Source: Biostraticola tofi
GTDB taxonomy: Bacteria > Pseudomonadota > Gammaproteobacteria > Enterobacterales > Enterobacteriaceae
DNA length: 64,000 nt
Assembly: GCF_004343195.1 (NCBI RefSeq)
Contig: NZ_SMCR01000003.1
Coordinates: 62,001-126,000, forward strand
Direction: 5' to 3'
The notes beneath the pieces are model-generated. The model did no database searches, was not told where the DNA came from, and saw only the letters and a list, made by a program, of their open reading frames with translations. Position numbers and translations under genes: made by a program. Of the stretch, positions 28,846 through 40,160 are shown in pieces (position 1 is the stretch's first letter; every line of letters starts with the position of its first letter).

Positions 28846-30612
28846 ATGAGTTTGCCGGTAAGAGAGTTTGACGCCGTAGTGATAGGCGCAGGTGGTGCGG
28901 GAATGCGCGCCGCGCTACAGATTTCACAAATGGGTCTTTCATGTGCCCTGATATCCAAGGTTTTCCCAACCCGATCCCATACCGTATCCGCGCAGGGCGG
29001 TATCACCGTTGCGCTGGGCAATACCCATGAGGATGACTGGCAGTGGCATATGTATGACACCGTCAAGGGATCGGATTATATCGGCGATCAGGATGCCATA
29101 GAATATATGTGCAAGACCGGCCCTGAGGCAGTGCTTGAGCTTGAGCATATGGGCCTGCCGTTTTCCCGTCTTGACGATGGGCGCATATATCAGCGCCCGT
29201 TCGGCGGCCAGTCGCGCAACTTCGGCGGCGAACAGGCGGCGCGTACCGCAGCGGCGGCCGACCGGACCGGTCATGCGCTGCTGCATACGCTGTATCAGCA
29301 GAACCTGAAAAACCACACCACGATTTTTTCTGAATGGTACGCGCTGGATCTGGTCAAAAACCAGGACGGAGCGATGGTTGGCTGTACCGCGCTCTGTATC
29401 GAGACCGGTGAGGTTGTCTATTTCAAGGCGCGCGCCACTATCCTGGCGACCGGCGGTGCCGGGCGCATTTACCAGTCCACCACCAACGCCCACATCAATA
29501 CCGGTGACGGTATCGGCATGGCGCTGCGCGCTGGGGTGCCGGTGCAGGACATGGAAATGTGGCAGTTCCATCCTACCGGCATAGCCGGCGCCGGCGTACT
29601 GGTCACCGAAGGCTGCCGCGGCGAGGGTGGCTACCTGCTGAACAAGCATGGCGAGCGCTTTATGGAACGTTATGCGCCCAATGCCAAAGATTTGGCCGGG
29701 CGTGACGTGGTTGCTCGTTCAATCATGATTGAAATCCGCGAAGGTCGCGGCTGTGAGGGCCCATGGGGTCCCCATGCCAAACTCAAGCTGGACCATCTGG
29801 GTAAAGACGTGCTGGAATCGCGTCTGCCGGGCATTCTGGAGCTGTCCCGCACCTTTGCCCATGTGGATCCGGTCAAAGAACCGATTCCGGTTATCCCTAC
29901 CTGTCACTATATGATGGGCGGCATTCCCACCAAGGTCAGCGGACAGGCGATTACCGTTAATGCCCAAGGCGAAGATGTGGTTATCCCCGGCCTGTTTGCG
30001 GTTGGTGAAATTGCCTGCGTGTCGGTCCACGGCGCCAACCGTCTCGGCGGCAATTCGCTGCTCGACCTGGTGGTGTTCGGCCGGGCAGCCGGTATGCACC
30101 TGCGCGAATCGCTGCAGGAGCAGGGGGCATTTCGCGAAGCGGGCGATTCAGACATCGAGGCCTCGCTTGCCCGCTACAACCGCTGGAACGGCAACCGCAG
30201 CGGCGAAGATCCGGTTGAGATCCGCAAGGCCCTCCAGGCCTGCATGCAGAATAACTTCTCAGTATTCCGCGAGGGTGATGCGATGGCCAAGGGGCTGGCT
30301 GAGCTCAAGGAAATCCGCGAGCGTCTGCACCATGCCCGCCTCGACGATACCTCCAGTGAATTCAATACCCAGCGTGTAGAGTGCCTGGAGCTGGACAATC
30401 TGATGGAAACCGCCTATTCCACTGCAGTGGCCGCCAACTATCGTACCGAAAGCCGGGGAGCGCACAGCCGTTTCGATTATCCGGATCGCGATGATGAGAA
30501 CTGGCTGTGCCATAGCCTGTATCTTCCCGAGAGCGACAGTATGACCCGTCGGGAAGTGAATATGCAACCTACGCTACGCCCGGCATTCCCGCCAAAAGTG
30601 CGTACATATTAA
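28846..30612 (+). CDS. sdhA: Succinate dehydrogenase flavoprotein subunit
   Basis: Oxidises succinate to fumarate; covalent FAD. 588 residues, the E. coli length. FAD-binding GAGGAG at 14-19, covalent flavin His45 in [11 protein letters not shown], active-site stretches [22 protein letters not shown] and HYMMGGIPT, and the C-terminal [15 protein letters not shown]. Inner-membrane associated via SdhBCD. Intact. Confidence 0.98.
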   Translation: MSLPVREFDAVVIGAGGAGMRAALQISQMGLSCALISKVFPTRSHTVSAQGGITVALGNTHEDDWQWHMYDTVKGSDYIGDQDAIEYMCKTGPEAVLELEHMGLPFSRLDDGRIYQRPFGGQSRNFGGEQAARTAAAADRTGHALLHTLYQQNLKNHTTIFSEWYALDLVKNQDGAMVGCTALCIETGEVVYFKARATILATGGAGRIYQSTTNAHINTGDGIGMALRAGVPVQDMEMWQFHPTGIAGAGVLVTEGCRGEGGYLLNKHGERFMERYAPNAKDLAGRDVVARSIMIEIREGRGCEGPWGPHAKLKLDHLGKDVLESRLPGILELSRTFAHVDPVKEPIPVIPTCHYMMGGIPTKVSGQAITVNAQGEDVVIPGLFAVGEIACVSVHGANRLGGNSLLDLVVFGRAAGMHLRESLQEQGAFREAGDSDIEASLARYNRWNGNRSGEDPVEIRKALQACMQNNFSVFREGDAMAKGLAELKEIRERLHHARLDDTSSEFNTQRVECLELDNLMETAYSTAVAANYRTESRGAHSRFDYPDRDDENWLCHSLYLPESDSMTRREVNMQPTLRPAFPPKVRTY

Positions 30613-30632
30613 GCAGGGCGGAGGATAAAGCA

Positions 30633-31349
30633 ATGAAAGTTGAATTTTCTATATACCGTTATAATCCTGATGTCGACGATAAGCCGCGCATGCAGGACTA
30701 CCAGCTTGAGACCGAGGAAGGGCGGGACATGATGGTGCTGGATGCCCTCATCCAGCTTAAGGAACAGGATCCGACGCTGGCGTTCCGCCGCTCCTGCCGT
30801 GAAGGCGTATGCGGTTCGGACGGCATCAATATGAACGGCAAAAACGGCCTTGCCTGCATTACCCCACTGTCGGCGCTGCGTAAAGGCAGCAATAAAGTCG
30901 TCATCCGCCCGTTGCCCGGTCTGCCGGTGGTACGGGACCTGGTGGTCGACATGGGGCAGTTCTATGCCCAGTATGAAAAAATCAAGCCTTTCCTGCTGAA
31001 TGACGGCAGGAATCCTCCTGCGCGCGAGCATTTGCAATCGCCTGAGGAGCGGGCCAAACTGGATGGACTGTATGAATGTATCCTGTGCGCCTGCTGTTCC
31101 ACCTCCTGTCCGTCGTTCTGGTGGAATCCGGATAAATTCATCGGCCCGGCGGGCCTGCTGGCGTCTTATCGTTTCCTTATCGATAGCCGTGATACCGAGC
31201 GACAGGAGCGACTTGACGATTTGAACGATGCTTTCAGCGTTTTCCGCTGCCACAGCATCATGAATTGCGTCAGCGTATGCCCCAAAGGACTGAATCCAAC
31301 CAAGGCCATCGGCCATATAAAGAGTATGCTTCTTCAGCAAAGCGCCTGA
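30633..31349 (+). CDS. sdhB: Succinate dehydrogenase iron-sulfur subunit
   Basis: Carries electrons from FAD to quinone through three clusters. 238 residues. The [2Fe-2S] ligands are Cys55, Cys60, Asp63 and Cys75 (CREGVCGSDGIN, GLACITP). The [4Fe-4S] region is C149-x2-C152-x2-C155 (CILCACCSTSCP), and the [3Fe-4S] part is CHSIMNCVSVCPKGL. Last sdh gene; sucA starts 226 bp later. Confidence 0.98.
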   Translation: MKVEFSIYRYNPDVDDKPRMQDYQLETEEGRDMMVLDALIQLKEQDPTLAFRRSCREGVCGSDGINMNGKNGLACITPLSALRKGSNKVVIRPLPGLPVVRDLVVDMGQFYAQYEKIKPFLLNDGRNPPAREHLQSPEERAKLDGLYECILCACCSTSCPSFWWNPDKFIGPAGLLASYRFLIDSRDTERQERLDDLNDAFSVFRCHSIMNCVSVCPKGLNPTKAIGHIKSMLLQQSA

Positions 31350-31359
31350 TACCCCACTG

Positions 31360-31388
31360 GCTGCGTCCAGCGATAAGCCGGACGCAGC
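31360..31388. repeat. Hairpin between sdhB and sucA
   Basis: GCTGCGTCC and GGACGCAGC, 9-bp perfect arms with an 11-bp loop, 10 bp after the sdhB stop. There is no T-run. It could be an RNA-processing or 3'-protecting hairpin, or a REP-like element that lowers readthrough into sucA. Confidence 0.7.
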
Positions 31389-31398
31389 GCAGCAGAAG

Positions 31399-31451
31399 CC
31401 TTTGAAAGACGGTTCGCCCCCGGGCATGCGTGACCAGCCGCTTTTCAAAGG
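31399..31451. repeat. Wide inverted repeat between sdhB and sucA
   Basis: CCTTTGAAA (31399-31407) and TTTCAAAGG (31443-31451), perfect arms 35 bp apart, with a smaller CCCCCGGGC core between. It follows the previous hairpin. Its function is unknown. Confidence 0.6.
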
Positions 31452-31575
31452 TTCCTTCGGACTGAACACCTGTACCGCTGCGCGCAGGTTTGAGGCCGTT
31501 TGAACCCTTATATGTTATCCGACATACAGGTTAACCACGGCGAAAACTGAAGCTATAGAAGCTTAAGGGATCAAG

Positions 31576-34383
31576 ATGCAGAACGGCGCAATGAAGGCCT
31601 GGCTGGATTCCTCCTATCTGGCGGGCGCGAACCAGTCCTACATAGAGCAGCTCTATGAAGATTTTTTAACGGATCCTGACTCTGTGGACGATAGCTGGAG
31701 TTCGATATTCAAACAGCTACCGACCGCAGGCGTCACTCCCGATCAACTCCACTCCAAAACGCGGGATTATTTCCGGCGCCTGGCCAAGGATGCCAAACGC
31801 TACACCTCTTCGGTCAACGATCCAGACAGCGATTCCAAACAGGTCAAAGTCCTCCAATTAATAAATGCTTTCCGTTTCCGCGGTCATCAGCATGCCAACC
31901 TTGATCCGCTAGGCCTGTGGAAACAGGAAACGGTTCCCGATCTGAACCCTGAATTCCATAACCTCACTGAGGCTGATTTCCAGGAAACGTTTAATGTCGG
32001 CTCCTTTGCCATCGGCAAAGACACCATGAAGCTTGCTGACCTGTATGAAGCGCTAAAGCAGACCTATTGCGGTTCAATCGGTGCTGAGTATATGCACATT
32101 ACCAATACCGAAGAAAAGCGCTGGATCCAGCAGCATATCGAGTCGGTGGTCGGCCAGCCGAGTTTCAGCAGCGATGAGAAAAAACGCTTTTTAAGCGAGC
32201 TAACCGCTGCGGAAGGTATTGAGCGTTATCTCGGCGCCAAATTTCCGGGAGCCAAACGCTTCTCGCTGGAAGGCGGCGATGCGCTGATTCCGATGCTCAA
32301 GGAAATGATCCGCTATGCGGGCGCCAACGGCACCCGTGAAGTGGTGCTGGGCATGGCCCACCGCGGTCGTCTGAATGTGCTTATCAATGTGCTGGGCAAA
32401 AAACCGCAGGACTTGTTCGACGAGTTTTCCGGCAAGCATAAAGAACACTTGGGCACCGGCGACGTGAAATACCACCAGGGGTTTTCATCCGATGTGGAAA
32501 CCGAAGGCGGCCTGGTGCATCTGGCGCTGGCTTTCAACCCTTCCCATCTGGAAATCGTCAGTCCGGTAGTCATGGGGTCGGTCAGGGCACGAATTGATCG
32601 CCTGGATCAGCAGAGCAGCCGCATGGTATTGCCGATTACCCTGCATGGCGATGCCGCCATCAGCGGCCAGGGGGTGGTTCAGGAAACGTTGAACATGTCC
32701 AAGGCGCGCGGATACGACGTAGGCGGCACGGTGCGGATCGTTATCAACAACCAGGTGGGCTTCACCACCTCCAATCCCCATGATGCCCGCTCGACCCAGT
32801 ACTGTACCGATATCGCCAAAATGGTACAGGCGCCGATTTTCCACGTTAATGCCGATGATCCTGAAGCGGTGGCATTCGTCACCCGCGTTGCGCTGGATTT
32901 CCGTAATACCTTCAAGCGCGATGTGATGATCGATTTGGTCTGCTACCGTCGTCACGGCCATAACGAAGCCGATGAGCCAAGCGCCACCCAGCCGCTGATG
33001 TACCAGAAAATCAAGAAACATCCGACGCCGCGCAAACTGTATGCCGACCGGCTGGAGAAAAACCAGCTTGCCAGTCTCGAGGATGCCACCGAAATGGTCA
33101 ACCTCTACCGGGATGCGCTCGACCACGGCGAATGCGTGGTGAAAGAATGGCGGCCGATGAACCTGCATTCCTTTACCTGGCAGCCTTATCTCGGCCATGA
33201 ATGGGATGAAGCGTATCCGAGCACGGTGGATATCAAGCGGCTGAAGGAGCTGGCGCATCGTATCAGCGAAGTGCCTGATGGGGTGGAAATGCAGCCCCGG
33301 GTCGCCAAAATCTACGCCGACCGGGCAGCGATGGCCGACGGCACCAAGCCCTTTGACTGGGGCGGCGCTGAAAATCTGGCCTATGCCACCCTGGTGGATG
33401 AGGGCATCCCGATCCGCCTCTCTGGTGAAGATACCGCCCGCGGTACCTTTTTCCACCGTCACGCGGTGGTGCATAACCAGAAGAACGGTTCTTCCTATAC
33501 TCCGCTTGCCCATGTGCATAACGCCCAGGGAACCTTCCGGGTGTGGGATTCGGTGCTGTCCGAGGAAGCGGTGCTGGCATTCGAATACGGCTATGCCACT
33601 GCCGAGCCCCGCACGCTGGTTATTTGGGAAGCGCAGTTCGGTGATTTCGCCAACGGCGCTCAGGTGGTTATCGATCAGTTCATCAGCTCCGGCGAGCAGA
33701 AATGGGGCCGGATGTGCGGCCTGGTGATGCTGTTGCCGCACGGCTATGAAGGGCAGGGTCCGGAACATTCATCAGCGCGACTGGAGCGTTATCTCCAACT
33801 GTGCGCCGAGCAGAACATGCAGGTCTGCGTTCCTTCCACCCCGGCGCAGGTCTATCACATGCTGCGACGCCAGGCGCTGCGGAGCATGCGCCGTCCGCTT
33901 ATCGTCATGTCGCCGAAATCACTGCTTCGCCACCCGCTGGCCATCTCGTCGATGGAAGAACTGGCCCACGGCACTTTCCTGCCGGCTATCGGCGAAGTTG
34001 ATTCCCTGGATCCGCAGGGCGTGAAGCGAGTCGTGATGTGTTCCGGTAAAGTTTACTATGATTTGCTTGATCAGCGGCGTAAGAACGGACAGCAGGATGT
34101 GGCCATTGTGCGCATTGAACAGCTGTATCCCTTCCCTCACCAGTCGGTCCAGCAGGCGTTGCAACCCTTCAAGCATGTGAAGGATTTTATCTGGTGTCAG
34201 GAAGAGCCTCTTAATCAAGGTGCCTGGTATTGCAGCCAGCACCATTTCCAGGAAGTGATTTCGCCTGGAGCATCATTACGTTACGCGGGACGCCCGGCTT
34301 CAGCCTCTCCGGCGGTAGGGTATTTGTCCGTGCACCAGACCCAGCAGAAAGATCTGGTCAATGACGCGCTGAACGTTAATTAA
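31576..34383 (+). CDS. sucA: 2-oxoglutarate dehydrogenase E1
   Basis: Thiamine-diphosphate decarboxylase of the 2-oxoglutarate dehydrogenase complex. 935 residues against 933 in E. coli. It starts MQNGAMKAWLDSSYLAGANQ. It contains LGMAHRGRLNVLINVLGK, the TPP region GDAAISGQGVVQETLNMS with INNQVGFTTS, and CYRRHGHNEADEPS, plus the C-terminal RIEQLYPFPHQSV. First gene of sucABCD; likely transcribed both from sdh and from its own promoter, as in E. coli. Confidence 0.98.
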   Translation: MQNGAMKAWLDSSYLAGANQSYIEQLYEDFLTDPDSVDDSWSSIFKQLPTAGVTPDQLHSKTRDYFRRLAKDAKRYTSSVNDPDSDSKQVKVLQLINAFRFRGHQHANLDPLGLWKQETVPDLNPEFHNLTEADFQETFNVGSFAIGKDTMKLADLYEALKQTYCGSIGAEYMHITNTEEKRWIQQHIESVVGQPSFSSDEKKRFLSELTAAEGIERYLGAKFPGAKRFSLEGGDALIPMLKEMIRYAGANGTREVVLGMAHRGRLNVLINVLGKKPQDLFDEFSGKHKEHLGTGDVKYHQGFSSDVETEGGLVHLALAFNPSHLEIVSPVVMGSVRARIDRLDQQSSRMVLPITLHGDAAISGQGVVQETLNMSKARGYDVGGTVRIVINNQVGFTTSNPHDARSTQYCTDIAKMVQAPIFHVNADDPEAVAFVTRVALDFRNTFKRDVMIDLVCYRRHGHNEADEPSATQPLMYQKIKKHPTPRKLYADRLEKNQLASLEDATEMVNLYRDALDHGECVVKEWRPMNLHSFTWQPYLGHEWDEAYPSTVDIKRLKELAHRISEVPDGVEMQPRVAKIYADRAAMADGTKPFDWGGAENLAYATLVDEGIPIRLSGEDTARGTFFHRHAVVHNQKNGSSYTPLAHVHNAQGTFRVWDSVLSEEAVLAFEYGYATAEPRTLVIWEAQFGDFANGAQVVIDQFISSGEQKWGRMCGLVMLLPHGYEGQGPEHSSARLERYLQLCAEQNMQVCVPSTPAQVYHMLRRQALRSMRRPLIVMSPKSLLRHPLAISSMEELAHGTFLPAIGEVDSLDPQGVKRVVMCSGKVYYDLLDQRRKNGQQDVAIVRIEQLYPFPHQSVQQALQPFKHVKDFIWCQEEPLNQGAWYCSQHHFQEVISPGASLRYAGRPASASPAVGYLSVHQTQQKDLVNDALNVN

Positions 34384-34398
34384 CTATAAGGATAGATG

Positions 34399-35628
34399 AT
34401 GAGTAGCGTAGATATTCTGGTTCCTGACCTCCCTGAATCGGTTGCCGATGCGACCGTCGCCACCTGGCATAAAAAACCCGGTGACCGCGTAGAGCGTGAC
34501 GAAGTGTTGGTGGAAATCGAAACCGATAAAGTGGTGCTTGAAGTGCCTGCTCCGCAAGCCGGCGTGCTTGAAGCCCTGCTGGAAGATGAAGGCGCTACGG
34601 TAACGTCGCGCCAGATTCTGGGCCGACTGCGTCAGGGCGACAGCAGCGGTCAGGAGACGTCCGAGAAGTCTGAAGCCAAAGAGTCAACGCCCGCCAAGCG
34701 CCACACCGCCGGCCTGGAAGAAGAGAACAGTGAAGCGCTCAGCCCGGCGATCCGTCGCTTAATCGCCGAGCATGATCTGGATGCCCAGGCGATCAAAGGC
34801 AGCGGCGTCGGCGGACGTATCACCCGTGAAGATGTGGAAAAACACATCAGCAGCACGTCGGCCACAGCGCCGGCGTCAGCCACTGCCGCACCGACCGCCG
34901 GTCACAGCGCCCCGGCCGCACTGGGTAACCGCAGCGAAAAACGCGTTCCGATGACCCGCCTGCGTAAGCGCGTGGCCGAGCGTCTGCTGGAAGCGAAAAA
35001 CAGCACTGCCATGCTGACCACCTTTAATGAAGTCAACATGAAGCCAATCATGGAACTGCGCAAGCAGTATGGCGACGCTTTTGAAAAGCGCCACGGTATT
35101 CGGCTGGGGTTCATGTCCTTCTATATCAAGGCGGTAGTGGAAGCATTGAAACGTTTCCCGGAAGTGAATGCCTCTATTGATGGCGATGATGTGGTCTACC
35201 ACAACTACTTTGATGTCAGCATCGCGGTTTCCACCCCGCGCGGTCTGGTGACCCCGGTACTGCGTGATGTCGACGCGCTAGGCATGGCCGATATCGAAAA
35301 AACCATCAAGGAACTGGCGGTCAAGGGCCGTGACGGCAAGCTTAAAGTCGAAGAACTGACCGGCGGCAACTTTACCATCACCAATGGCGGCGTATTCGGC
35401 TCCCTGATGTCGACCCCGATCATCAACCCGCCGCAGAGCGCAATCCTGGGCATGCATGCCATCAAGGATCGCCCGATGGCGGTCGATGGCCAGGTGGTGA
35501 TTTTGCCGATGATGTATCTGGCCCTGTCATACGATCATCGCCTGATCGACGGCAAAGAGTCAGTGAGTTTCCTGGTGGCGGTCAAAGACATGCTCGAAGA
35601 CCCGACCCGCCTGCTGCTCGACGTATAG
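34399..35628 (+). CDS. sucB: Dihydrolipoyl succinyltransferase E2
   Basis: Core of the 2-oxoglutarate dehydrogenase complex; transfers succinyl to CoA. Tandem ATG at 34396/34399; I take the second because the AAGGA site is 6 bp before it, giving 409 residues. Lipoyl domain with Lys44 ([13 protein letters not shown]), E3/E1-binding domain ([20 protein letters not shown], about 110-150), an Ala/Thr-rich linker, and a catalytic domain ending [16 protein letters not shown] with the active-site HRLIDG. Confidence 0.97.
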   Translation: MSSVDILVPDLPESVADATVATWHKKPGDRVERDEVLVEIETDKVVLEVPAPQAGVLEALLEDEGATVTSRQILGRLRQGDSSGQETSEKSEAKESTPAKRHTAGLEEENSEALSPAIRRLIAEHDLDAQAIKGSGVGGRITREDVEKHISSTSATAPASATAAPTAGHSAPAALGNRSEKRVPMTRLRKRVAERLLEAKNSTAMLTTFNEVNMKPIMELRKQYGDAFEKRHGIRLGFMSFYIKAVVEALKRFPEVNASIDGDDVVYHNYFDVSIAVSTPRGLVTPVLRDVDALGMADIEKTIKELAVKGRDGKLKVEELTGGNFTITNGGVFGSLMSTPIINPPQSAILGMHAIKDRPMAVDGQVVILPMMYLALSYDHRLIDGKESVSFLVAVKDMLEDPTRLLLDV

Positions 35629-35745
35629 CCATGACCCGGTTGCGGACCGGTTCCGCATCCGGGGCGTTTTCAACGGCGCAGCCGTTTTACGGTGGCCCTG
35701 CCTGTCGGGCCGCTGACACTCTCCAGACGACGATGGATAGAACAC

Positions 35746-36911
<1,166 letters not shown>

Positions 36912-36912
<1 letters not shown>

Positions 36913-37784
36913 TGTCCATTTTAATTAATAAAGACACCAAAGTTATCTGCCAGGGATTTACCGGAAGCCAGGGTACTTTTCACTCGGAACAGGCGTTGGC
37001 CTATGGTACGCAGATGGTCGGCGGCGTCACGCCGGGCAAGGGCGGTACCGAGCATCTTGGTTTACCGGTGTTCAATACCGTGCGCGAAGCGGTAGAGAAG
37101 ACCGGCGCCACCGCGACCGTCATCTATGTCCCGGCGCCGTTTTGCAAAGACTCTATCCTGGAGGCTATCGATGCCGGGATTGAGTTGATTATTTGTATTA
37201 CCGAAGGCATCCCTACGCTGGATATGCTGGTGGTCAAGGCCAAGCTTGAACAAAGCACAGCCCGGATGATCGGACCTAACTGTCCGGGGGTGATTACCCC
37301 GGGTGAATGCAAGATAGGCATCATGCCCGGCCACATCCACCAACCTGGCCGTGTCGGCATCGTCTCCCGATCAGGCACCCTGACCTATGAAGCGGTAAAA
37401 CAAACGACTGATACCGGTCTGGGCCAGTCCAGCTGCGTGGGCATCGGCGGCGACCCGATCCCGGGTTCCAATTTTATCGATATTCTTAAGCTGTTCGAGC
37501 AGGATCCCCAGACCGAAGCAATCGTGATGATAGGCGAGATAGGCGGTAGTGCGGAAGAAGAAGCCGCAGCCTATATCAAGGATCATGTCACCAAACCGGT
37601 AGTAGGCTACATTGCCGGGGTGACCGCTCCCAAAGGTAAACGTATGGGCCATGCAGGGGCCATTATCGCGGGCGGTAAGGGAACGGCAGACGAAAAATTC
37701 GCCGCACTCGAAGCTGCAGGCGTCAAAACGGTGCGCAGCCTGGCCGATATCGGCGAAGCGCTGAAATCAATCATGCCGGCCTGA
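36912..37784 (+). CDS. sucD: Succinyl-CoA synthetase alpha subunit
   Basis: CoA-binding, phosphohistidine subunit. 290 residues. CoA-site [17 protein letters not shown] and [20 protein letters not shown]; active-site His247 in [20 protein letters not shown]; phosphate loop [11 protein letters not shown]. Last gene of the sdh-suc unit; its 3' end carries a large nested hairpin terminator. Confidence 0.98.
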
Positions 37785-37803
37785 TAATTTCAGCTATTAC
37801 TGC

Positions 37804-37878
37804 AGCCACCCTGGTGATCCGGCGCTGTAAAGCGGAGACGTCCGCTTCACAGCGCCAGATCGTTGGGGTGGCTTTTTT
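37804..37878 (+). terminator. Nested hairpin terminator after sucD (SdhX-like 3' UTR)
   Basis: An outer stem AGCCACCC / GGGTGGCT encloses an inner GGCGCTGT / ACAGCGCC plus AGCGGA / TCCGCT hairpin, then a U-run (37873-37878). This is a strong intrinsic terminator 19 bp after sucD. In E. coli and Salmonella the same 3' UTR releases the sRNA SdhX (RybD); the structured 3' UTR here could do likewise, which is inference. Confidence 0.85.
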
Positions 37879-38576
37879 GTGTCCGCTACCGGGTCATCCG
37901 AGTCAACAGCAGGCGGAAACCGGGCCTGAAGATAACCCTGGTTAATGAAATGTTATTAATAAACGGATTATTTTCAGATTACGCAACATATATAGTCTGT
38001 TTGTTACTGGTTTATATGCCGATATAGATAATTGAATGGCGTTAATAAAACCCGGAGTGGATAAATAAAATAATTCATGTTCTGTTTGATGCATTATTTA
38101 ATTTAAAAGTTCGTATATTAATTACACTTTATTAACATTAAGCTTAAGCGCGTTATTCCCGCCACGAATATTTAACATATCCCGCAAAAGATTGCGCTAA
38201 ATCAATGATTGTAGAACGCTAATCTACTAGTGCGGGCATGAATTTGCGCTGGCGCAAGTTTCCCGGGTCAGGCAGTGTCGGCTAATTTGATCAATATGTC
38301 GTTTTACATACCATCTTAGGAAAAAATATATTTATCCTGAGTAAATTGAGGGGTACTATACCCTCCAATCCGGCCCGGATACGGATGCGTAATTAAAACC
38401 TTCCCGTCACGTTTCTGTAATAACGTACCGGACGTTATTGTCATGCAGTGATTGACGGTAAGTCACAATTATAAACTCTTCAAAAATCACCGCGGTTTAT
38501 GCTGCGGCCTTTCAGCATTTTTAAGGCTGCGTACTACCGCATGTGGGAGCCTTCCTGCGAGGAGCAAGGAGTCATC
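37879..38576. promoter_or_regulatory. Long cydA control region
   Basis: 698 bp, very AT-rich from 37950 to 38200, with no credible gene. E. coli cydA has a similarly long region with several promoters, controlled by ArcA and FNR. Here TTGCGCTAAATCAA (38192-38205) fits an FNR site in one half, TTGATCAATAT (38287-38297) carries another half, and ATTAAT/TTAACATTAAG runs near 38117-38144 look ArcA-like. A perfect inverted repeat is at 38419-38439. The ribosome site before cydA is GAGCAAGGAG. Confidence 0.6.
38419..38439. repeat. 21-bp perfect inverted repeat upstream of cydA
   Basis: AATAACGT-ACCGG-ACGTTATT, 8-bp perfect arms about a 5-bp centre, 138 bp before the cydA ATG. Size and symmetry suit a dimeric repressor or activator. 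I do not recognise the factor. Confidence 0.75.
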
Positions 38577-40145
38577 ATGTTTGATGTCGTCGAACTATCA
38601 CGATTACAATTCGCCCTAACCGCGATGTATCATTTCCTGTTTGTGCCGCTGACGCTGGGCATGGCGTTCCTGTTAGCCATAATGGAAACCGTCTATGTCC
38701 TGTCCGGTAAACAGATTTACAAGGACATGACCAAATTCTGGGGCAAGCTGTTTGCTATCAACTTTGCACTGGGTGTGGCAACCGGCCTGACTATGGAGTT
38801 CCAGTTCGGGACCAACTGGTCTTATTTCTCCCATTACGTAGGCGATATCTTCGGCGCCCCGCTGGCCATCGAAGGCTTGATGGCGTTCTTCCTGGAGTCC
38901 ACTTTCGTCGGCCTGTTCTTCTTCGGCTGGGACCGGCTGGGCAAAGTTCAGCATATGGCGGTCACCTGGCTGGTGGCGCTGGGTTCCAATCTGTCGGCAC
39001 TGTGGATCCTGGTGGCCAACGGCTGGATGCAGAATCCTATCGCCGCGGATTTCAACTTTGAAACCATGCGCATGGAAATGCTGAGCTTTACCGATCTGGT
39101 GCTGAATCCTGTCGCTCAAGTCAAGTTCGTCCATACCGTGGCGGCGGGGTACTGTACCGGTGCGATGTTCGTGCTCGGTATCAGTTCGTATTACCTGCTC
39201 AAAGGGCGAGATATCGGCTTTGCCAAACGATCTTTCGCCATCGCTGCTGCATTCGGCATGGCATCAGTGCTGTCGGTTATCGTGCTGGGCGACGAGTCCG
39301 GCTATGAAATGGGCGATGTGCAGAAAACCAAGCTGGCGGCCATTGAAGCTGAGTGGGAAACCCAGCCGGCGCCTGCAGCCTTTACGCTGATAGGCCTGCC
39401 TAACCAAAAGGATCAGGAAAACCATTTTGCCATCCAGATTCCCTATGCGCTGGGTATTATCGCCACCCGTTCCACAGACCGCCAGGTTACCGGCCTCAAG
39501 GACCTGATGGTGCAGCATGAAGTGCGTATCCGCAACGGCATGAAAGCCTATGATTTGCTGCAGCAATTGCGTGGAGGCAACAGCGACCCTGAAGTGCGGG
39601 CCGCGTTTAATCGCGCCAAGCAGGATCTGGGCTACGGTCTGCTGCTCAAGCGCTACACCGAAAACGTCTCCGACGCGACGGAACAGCAAATCCAGCAGGC
39701 GACCAACGACTCTATTCCTCGTGTAGCGCCGCTGTACTTCTCGTTCCGCATCATGGTCGGTTGCGGCATTATCATGCTGTTTATCATCTCTATGTGCTTC
39801 TGGACCGTACTGCGCAATCGTATCGGTCAGAAACGTTGGCTGCACCGAGCCGCACTTTACGGCATCCCGTTGCCGTGGATTGCCATTGAAGCCGGCTGGT
39901 TTGTAGCTGAATATGGTCGGCAGCCTTGGGCCATTGGTGAAGTACTGCCCACCGCGGTCGCCAACTCAAGCCTGACGGCGGGCGATATCCTGTTCTCGAT
40001 GGGACTGATATGCGGTTTGTATACGCTGTTCCTGGTGGCAGAGATGTATCTGATGTTCAAATTTGCCCGCCTGGGGCCAAGCAGCCTCAAAACCGGCAAT
40101 TATCATTTTGAACAGTCAACCCCCACCTTGCAGAAAGCACGGTAA
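38577..40145 (+). CDS. cydA: Cytochrome bd-I ubiquinol oxidase subunit I
   Basis: High-affinity terminal oxidase subunit holding the hemes. The frame is open from 38499, but the start is ATG 38577 ([20 protein letters not shown]), giving 522 residues as in E. coli. His19 (heme ligand) is in place; the quinol-binding Q-loop is the long form (about residues 245-390), with [20 protein letters not shown] and [18 protein letters not shown]. The C-terminal [20 protein letters not shown] is intact. Confidence 0.98.
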   Translation: MFDVVELSRLQFALTAMYHFLFVPLTLGMAFLLAIMETVYVLSGKQIYKDMTKFWGKLFAINFALGVATGLTMEFQFGTNWSYFSHYVGDIFGAPLAIEGLMAFFLESTFVGLFFFGWDRLGKVQHMAVTWLVALGSNLSALWILVANGWMQNPIAADFNFETMRMEMLSFTDLVLNPVAQVKFVHTVAAGYCTGAMFVLGISSYYLLKGRDIGFAKRSFAIAAAFGMASVLSVIVLGDESGYEMGDVQKTKLAAIEAEWETQPAPAAFTLIGLPNQKDQENHFAIQIPYALGIIATRSTDRQVTGLKDLMVQHEVRIRNGMKAYDLLQQLRGGNSDPEVRAAFNRAKQDLGYGLLLKRYTENVSDATEQQIQQATNDSIPRVAPLYFSFRIMVGCGIIMLFIISMCFWTVLRNRIGQKRWLHRAALYGIPLPWIAIEAGWFVAEYGRQPWAIGEVLPTAVANSSLTAGDILFSMGLICGLYTLFLVAEMYLMFKFARLGPSSLKTGNYHFEQSTPTLQKAR

Positions 40146-40160
40146 ACAGGAGCCCTGACC

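Noticed and set aside
32485-33768. 427-codon minus-strand frame inside sucA
   Set aside because: Antisense of sucA, whose full sequence and motifs are intact; an effect of GC-rich codon use.
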